From Chitinophagales bacterium (GTDB taxonomy: Bacteria > Bacteroidota > Bacteroidia > Chitinophagales > CAIODY01): a stretch of DNA of 44,157 nucleotides. Position numbers and translations under genes: made by a program. Below the pieces are notes generated by a model. It had not been told where the DNA came from. It did no database searches and saw nothing but the letters and a program-made list of their open reading frames with translations. Below are positions 39,942-44,157 of this stretch, piece after piece (positions within the stretch are counted from its first letter, which is position 1; the number at the start of each line of letters is the position of its first letter). The DNA is taken from positions 1 through 44,157 of the forward strand of contig CANFST010000021.1 of NCBI GenBank assembly GCA_947449695.1. Direction: 5' to 3'.

Positions 39942-40083
39942 CCTAACGAACAGGTATTGCTTTGCAGTTGTGGAATTGGCAGCACAACTGTTGAATAAAT
40001 AACGAATGATGCCGTATTATTCTACTGCCTAATTATTAACATAAAGCCACAATTGCAGCAATACTTATGTTACCTGCTGCTTG
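39942..40083. repeat. Cassette-type palindrome (unit at 40 kb)
   Basis: Begins ACCTAACG, where the first unit's end repeat joins the second unit. The arm 39954-39973 pairs with 40047-40064 (CCACAATTGCAGCAATAC) with two gaps. The right end ATGTTACCTGCTGCTTG (40067-40083) recurs inverted at 40523-40539 (16 of 17) after the enclosed gene. The sequence after that (CATCCTAATTAACGAATC) resembles the end of the 3.4-kb unit (CATACTAATTGACGAATC). Confidence 0.55.
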
Positions 40084-40121
40084 AAGTCCAAAGGACTTTG
40101 TGGACAAAAAAAAAGTAAATT

Positions 40122-40529
40122 ATGAAACAGCAAGATTTTAGAATTGGCAACTATGTAAAATATGTTGATGGTAGAATTGGAACTATTGAGGCTGGTATTG
40201 GCGGTTCAAAAATTAGAGTAAAACTCGCCCATTCATCTTTAACAACACCACCTGAATTATTAGAACCTGTTTACTTATCAAAAGAAGTTTTATCAAAATA
40301 TGCTGTATTGGTAAATACAGTTTCTGGAACATTTAGAATTGATTTGCCAACAAGAAGTGAAGTTTTGTTTTTGTCATTAAAAGAGGTTGGAAACGGCAAA
40401 CCTTACTTTGTAGATTTATTCAGTTTTGGTACTTCTAAAAGGATAAGATTAGTTCATTATTTACACGATATACAAAACATTGTTTATTGTCTAACAAGTA
40501 ATGAATTGCAGCCTGTGTCCGCCAAGTAG
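40122..40529 (+). CDS. Hypothetical protein in cassette-like unit (135 aa)
   Basis: A 135-residue soluble protein beginning FRIGNYVKYVDGRIGTIE, a beta-strand start like many widespread Bacteroidota proteins that occur in mobile elements. The middle holds a Leu/Glu/Pro segment and a beta-rich end. Function unknown. It lies in a cassette with palindromic left end and inverted repeats on both sides, the last before the second recombinase. Confidence 0.65.
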   Translation: MKQQDFRIGNYVKYVDGRIGTIEAGIGGSKIRVKLAHSSLTTPPELLEPVYLSKEVLSKYAVLVNTVSGTFRIDLPTRSEVLFLSLKEVGNGKPYFVDLFSFGTSKRIRLVHYLHDIQNIVYCLTSNELQPVSAK

Positions 40530-40578
40530 CAGGTAACATCCTAATTAACGAATCACATTAAAAATCAATCAATTAAAC

Positions 40579-41433
40579 ATGGCTACATTACAAGATTACC
40601 GCCGAGCATTCGAAAAGCATCTGAAGCTTCGCAATTGTGCAGTAAATACAATTGATTGCTATGATGGTATTTTAACGCAATTTATCTGCTATTTTAAAAA
40701 AGACCCACGAGCCATCACACCCAGCATGATTGGCGATTATTTGTTGCAGTTGAAAAGTACCCGATACAAACGCCAAACCTGGTACACCTTGGCCTCTTTT
40801 TATGCCAATGTTTTAAATGAAAGAAATTGGATGGATTGCATCCCCAAACCAAAGCAGGAAAAAGTAATTGTGGAAACACTGAATTATGCTGAAGTAAGCC
40901 GCATGATTGGCACTATTCAAAACATTAAGCATCGAAGCATTATTACTTTGATATATGCTTGTGCATTGCGAATTAGCGAAGCGGTGAATATTAAGATTGA
41001 ACATATTGATGGCACCCGATTGCAGTTGCATATTAGAGCCAGTAAGGGTGCTAAGGATAGGATTGTGCCAATACCATTGGAAACGCTGAATTTACTTCGT
41101 GAATATTTTAAGCAATACAAACCAACTGAATATTTATTCAATGGGCAAAACTGTATGCAATACGATGTTCGCAGCATTCAAGCCATATTTCATAGAGCCA
41201 AACGGGCGGCTGGAATTCGGAAGAAAATTAGTGTGCACACTTTGCGCCACAGCCGAGCTACTGAATTACTAAGGCAGGGTGTTGATGCTACTTTGATTCA
41301 GAAATTTTTGGGGCATTCGTCTATTAAAACCACACAAGAATATTATTTGCACACCAACATTAATGATTTGGCACTTGCCATTGGCAGAGCCGATATTCAA
41401 CTAAATTTTTCACAAAAAAAAATTGCAGCATAA
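40579..41433 (+). CDS. Second tyrosine recombinase
   Basis: A 284-residue recombinase, shorter than the phage integrase, with only a SAM-like core-binding domain (about 1-90) and a catalytic domain. Catalytic residues: Arg131 (ALRISE), Lys156, His220 and Arg223 (HTLRH), His246 (LGHSS) and Tyr255. This is the size and layout of XerC/XerD or integron-type recombinases. It immediately follows the cassette-like units, so it could move them, but it could also be a dimer-resolution or shufflon-type enzyme. It overlaps the next gene by one base. Confidence 0.85.
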   Translation: MATLQDYRRAFEKHLKLRNCAVNTIDCYDGILTQFICYFKKDPRAITPSMIGDYLLQLKSTRYKRQTWYTLASFYANVLNERNWMDCIPKPKQEKVIVETLNYAEVSRMIGTIQNIKHRSIITLIYACALRISEAVNIKIEHIDGTRLQLHIRASKGAKDRIVPIPLETLNLLREYFKQYKPTEYLFNGQNCMQYDVRSIQAIFHRAKRAAGIRKKISVHTLRHSRATELLRQGVDATLIQKFLGHSSIKTTQEYYLHTNINDLALAIGRADIQLNFSQKKIAA

Positions 41434-42218
41434 TGACACCACACAAACCAATTTTATTCAGTACCGCAATGGTACAAGCCATATTAAATGGCAATAAGAC
41501 AATCACCAGAAGATTAGTAAAGCCACAGCCACGATTACAAGGGGATGGAGCAAGAACAATATCTATTGAAAGAATTAGTGATGAGGGGGATTTTGTAGAT
41601 TATGATGGTAAGATATTCAAGTTCCCATACGGCAAAGTAGGCGATTTGCTTTGGGTGAAAGAAACACATTATGCATTTGGAACATGGAAAGTAAATGGAA
41701 CTACTAAAAAAGGGAAATTAAAATACAGATTCAAATTGCAAGATGATGAATCAATTGATTTTGATAAGGAAGTTAAAATAATGAAAGAAACTTACACATT
41801 AGATGTACAACCTAATTCGAATAAACTTGGGGCTAATTGGTATAAACGTTCATCACTTTTTTTACAGAAAAAACATGCACGTATTTGGTTGAAAATTGAA
41901 GAAATAAGAGTGGAAAGATTGCAGGAAATAAGTGAGGAGGATGCAAGAGCTGAAGGAGTTGAATTTATTGAGCACTATGAAACCAAAAAGCCATTCTTTA
42001 AAGATTATTCTTATTACACAGATTGTCCATTGAGTGATTGCGGTGGGTTTTACCAAGCAAAACATTCATTTCAATCATTATGGCGAATTATCAATGGCAA
42101 AGAATCATGGAAAGCCAATCCGTGGGTTTGGGTAATTAAATTTTCGAGAACTGCCCGACCTGCAATGAGTGAAGTAAGTATTCCAATAAAAATTGTAGCT
42201 AAAAAAATTGAGCCCTAA
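41433..42218 (+). CDS. ASCH-domain protein
   Basis: A 261-residue protein. The N-terminus KPILFSTAMVQAILNGNKTITRRLVKPQP and the segments YGKVGDLLWVKET, ARIWLKIEEIRVERLQEISEEDA and FQSLWRIINGKESWKANPWVWV match the phage ASCH-type (PUA-like) family. ASCH domains bind RNA or modified nucleotides, so a role in RNA or nucleotide handling is plausible; the exact one is unknown. It overlaps the recombinase stop by one base, so they are co-transcribed. Confidence 0.75.
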   Translation: MTPHKPILFSTAMVQAILNGNKTITRRLVKPQPRLQGDGARTISIERISDEGDFVDYDGKIFKFPYGKVGDLLWVKETHYAFGTWKVNGTTKKGKLKYRFKLQDDESIDFDKEVKIMKETYTLDVQPNSNKLGANWYKRSSLFLQKKHARIWLKIEEIRVERLQEISEEDARAEGVEFIEHYETKKPFFKDYSYYTDCPLSDCGGFYQAKHSFQSLWRIINGKESWKANPWVWVIKFSRTARPAMSEVSIPIKIVAKKIEP

Positions 42219-42220
42219 TC

Positions 42221-42487
42221 ATGACCCAACGCCCCTTTTACCCAGTATTTGTAGATGAAGAGTTTAAGCCTAATATTATTATGATAGGTGGTAATAATAT
42301 GGGCTTATATGCTCAAATAGCTAGAGAGGTTCAAAAATTAGAAACTGAAGCTCCAATAATAATTATTGCACCTGAAGAAGAGCCAAATGAAGAGGAAGTA
42401 AAACGATTAATTGAAAGCTTTCACAATCTGCCTGAGAGAGAAGAAAAACTGCTTCAGCAATTTAAAACCACCAAGGCGACCATTTAA
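42221..42487 (+). CDS. Hypothetical acidic protein (88 aa)
   Basis: A small protein with a beta-rich first half, then an acidic Glu/Pro stretch (PEEEPNEEEV) and a helical end. It follows the ASCH gene by two bases. No family is recognised. The acidic linker could mean it mimics DNA or binds a basic partner, but this is guesswork. Confidence 0.55.
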   Translation: MTQRPFYPVFVDEEFKPNIIMIGGNNMGLYAQIAREVQKLETEAPIIIIAPEEEPNEEEVKRLIESFHNLPEREEKLLQQFKTTKATI

Positions 42488-42559
42488 CAACCGAAAATGC
42501 AAGCAATACAGCAAGCGAAAACAAAGAATTAAAAAAAAATCACGTAAACAAAATAGAAG

Positions 42560-43051
42560 ATGAAATTAAAATTCGTACAACAAGATTGGGGCAAATGCTT
42601 ATTCTATTGCCTTGCAAATATTTTCAACGATAATTCAATTATAGAAAATGGCCATAATGGGGGTTACCACATGGATGCCAGAAAAGTAGTTGAAAGAAAA
42701 ACCAATAATGAATTTTCGGTTGTATATCATGCTTTGGTTCAGAATTATATGAATCCAATTAGTGATGCTAGTGTATTTAAATCACAAAAAAACAACTCCC
42801 AATATTATACAGCTTATATAGTTTCTGTGCCTGGTTCACAGCCTAAAACATATCATTGTCTTCTAGTTTTCAATGATTGCTTATCTGATGAATTAATAGT
42901 TTTTGATCCAATGAAAGTTGATGGAGTAAGAATGTTAGCTACCGATTTTATGAAAAAATATTCTGTATTCGAAATAGAAACAATATGCACTACAGGTGAT
43001 GGAGGTCAGATATTTTTTAACCGTAATTACTTTAACCATTTAGGCCTTTAA
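42560..43051 (+). CDS. C39-like cysteine peptidase-type protein
   Basis: A 163-residue protein. The N-terminal QQDWGKCLFYCLANIF resembles the C39 peptidase active-site motif (Gln, then Cys-G-x-A-C), with Cys13 as nucleophile; His99 (KTYHCL) and Asp116 (DPM) would complete the triad in the right order. There is no signal peptide or transporter domain. A phage enzyme of this kind might process a host protein or act as an anti-defence factor. The order of residues is the only support; a profile search is needed. Confidence 0.6.
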   Translation: MKLKFVQQDWGKCLFYCLANIFNDNSIIENGHNGGYHMDARKVVERKTNNEFSVVYHALVQNYMNPISDASVFKSQKNNSQYYTAYIVSVPGSQPKTYHCLLVFNDCLSDELIVFDPMKVDGVRMLATDFMKKYSVFEIETICTTGDGGQIFFNRNYFNHLGL

Positions 43052-43072
43052 TCAACAAAATCAATACTTAAA

Positions 43073-44014
43073 ATGAGTACAAAAATAGAATGGGCAGATG
43101 AAACATGGAATCCTGTAACAGGATGCAATAAAGTAAGCGCAGGCTGTAAAAATTGTTATGCCGAAACATTAGCAAAACGCTTTTGGAAAGGCAGAAAATT
43201 TACTGATGTACAAATGCATGAGGACAGATTAAGTCAGCCTTACAAATTCAAGCCTGGCACTAAAGTATTTGTGAACTCAATGAGTGATTTATTTCATGAG
43301 GATGTGCCGTTTGAATTTATTGATAAAGTTTTTGCAGTAATGGCTGTAAACGCCGATACAACTTTTCAAATCCTTACAAAGCGACCTGATAGAATGCTTG
43401 AATACTTCAATTTTCAAGCTCCTTTTTATGGTGATTATCCCAATGCTGAAACCGAAAAAAGAGTTTGGGATATTGCCTTAACTGAATACTCAAAATATTC
43501 AACTGAGTGGCCATTGCCAAATGTTTGGCTAGGCGTTTCTGTAGAAAACCAAGCGGCAGCAGATGAAAGAATTCCATTGCTTTTGAAAGTGCCAGCAGTG
43601 GTAAGATTTTTGAGTTGTGAGCCGTTGTTGGGGGAAGTAGTTTTAAGAAAAATAACACGAATTGACAGAATGGAAGTATTAGTTAAATGGATGCACATGA
43701 TTCATTGGGTAATTGTTGGCGGTGAAAGCGGACATGGTGCTAGACCTATGCACCCTGATTGGGTTCGTTCACTTCGTGACCAATGCCAAGCTGCTGATGT
43801 GCCTTTCTTTTTTAAGCAGTGGGGTAGTTGGTATCCTGCATTTGTAAGTAATGCTGCAAATTATATTTCAGAAGGGAATAAAAAATCAAGCTACCAATAC
43901 CATTATGAAAATGAACATAAGGAAGATAAATGGCAGTTCATGAAAAAAGTTGGTAAGAAACAAGCAGGTGCAATGCTTGATGGATTGGAGTATAAAAATT
44001 TTCCTAATCAATAA
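43073..44014 (+). CDS. DUF5131 / phage Gp37-Gp68 family protein
   Basis: A 313-residue protein. The N-terminus IEWADETWNPVTGCNKVSAGCKNCYAE has three cysteines in the pattern C-x6-C-x2-C, and the segments SMSDLFHEDVP, FQILTKRPDRM, WLGVSVENQ, FLSCEPLLG and VGGESGHGARPMHPDWVRSLRDQC are the hallmarks of this family. The cysteine set suggests an iron-sulfur cluster of radical-SAM type, so the protein may modify a nucleic acid; this is inferred. The stop at 44012-44014 lies in the terminal repeat, and the gene is followed after the circle junction by the gene at 21. Confidence 0.85.
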   Translation: MSTKIEWADETWNPVTGCNKVSAGCKNCYAETLAKRFWKGRKFTDVQMHEDRLSQPYKFKPGTKVFVNSMSDLFHEDVPFEFIDKVFAVMAVNADTTFQILTKRPDRMLEYFNFQAPFYGDYPNAETEKRVWDIALTEYSKYSTEWPLPNVWLGVSVENQAAADERIPLLLKVPAVVRFLSCEPLLGEVVLRKITRIDRMEVLVKWMHMIHWVIVGGESGHGARPMHPDWVRSLRDQCQAADVPFFFKQWGSWYPAFVSNAANYISEGNKKSSYQYHYENEHKEDKWQFMKKVGKKQAGAMLDGLEYKNFPNQ

Positions 44015-44157
44015 AACTGGCTATTAAAATGGAAAATAACCCATTAGGTAATAAACTGAAACCAATTGAAGAATTAAAAATTGATGCTCAAGAAAAAATT
44101 GATTTACAAAATTGTAAAGAGGCTGCCAACAGAAAAAAATATGGTGATTTTTGGAGC
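44009..44157. repeat. Terminal direct repeat, right copy
   Basis: Exact copy of bases 1-149, including the start of the first gene (from 44029). It shows that the sequence closes on itself; unique length is 44,008 bases. Confidence 0.95.

Noticed and set aside
44009-44157. Packaged direct terminal repeats of 149 bp
   Set aside because: A short exact overlap that cuts through a gene start is the usual sign of a circular assembly. Without read-depth data I do not claim defined ends.
1-44157. CRISPR arrays
   Set aside because: No regular series of spaced repeats was seen; the repeats noted are too few or irregular.

Overview
The window is one complete temperate tailed-phage genome. Bases 44009-44157 repeat bases 1-149 exactly, so the real molecule is about 44,008 bp, circular or circularly permuted, and the gene ending at 44014 runs into the gene starting at 21. 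The host is most likely a member of the Bacteroidota. The DNA is AT-rich, start codons lack purine-rich Shine-Dalgarno sequences and sit behind A-rich stretches, and seven promoters fit the Bacteroidota pattern TTG, 19-21 bases, TAnnTTTG. Lipoprotein signals and endolysin type also fit.

Layout. 0-5.6 kb: replication helicase/primase, a cluster of TGTCCA repeats and small early genes. 6.0-17.5 kb: head and lysis block (fused protease-scaffold, capsid, probable tail tube, portal, connector, two holin-like proteins, a one-piece spanin, a tRNA-like sequence, endolysin-like protein, tail fibre, tail accessory genes). 17.56-19.64 kb: a cargo block with its own promoters and terminator, bounded by a perfect 17-bp inverted repeat. 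19.65-30.6 kb: tail completion protein, tape measure, two large tail proteins, a PLD-like nuclease, small-terminase candidates and large terminase. 31-33.8 kb: a DUF932 operon, a secreted protein unit and a second cargo gene. 33.8-36.1 kb: integrase and repressor on the minus strand facing a Cro-like gene. 36.1-44 kb: early accessory genes, including a methyltransferase-like gene and another gene in cassette-like units, a second tyrosine recombinase, and ASCH, C39-like and DUF5131 (Gp37/Gp68) proteins.

Most notable: two unrelated small genes (18718 and 33541) are each preceded by the same kind of leader RNA, directly downstream of a TATATTTG promoter box. Each leader has the order A-B-A'-B', which can form a pseudoknot, with a conserved small hairpin between B and A'. 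The long helices differ completely in sequence between the copies but both remain paired, which is strong evidence for a selected structure. A' is also complementary to the start-codon region of the downstream gene, so it could switch between the RNA 5' end and the translation start. I do not recognise this RNA family.

Other features beyond a standard phage: a promoter plus 33-base structured leader used identically at two operons 26 kb apart; three or four small gene cassettes with attC-like palindromes and matching end repeats; a structured 270-base non-coding stretch at 36.84-37.11 kb; an anomalous tRNA-like gene; and an amber-interrupted gene at 38.2 kb. All folding and family assignments were made by eye.
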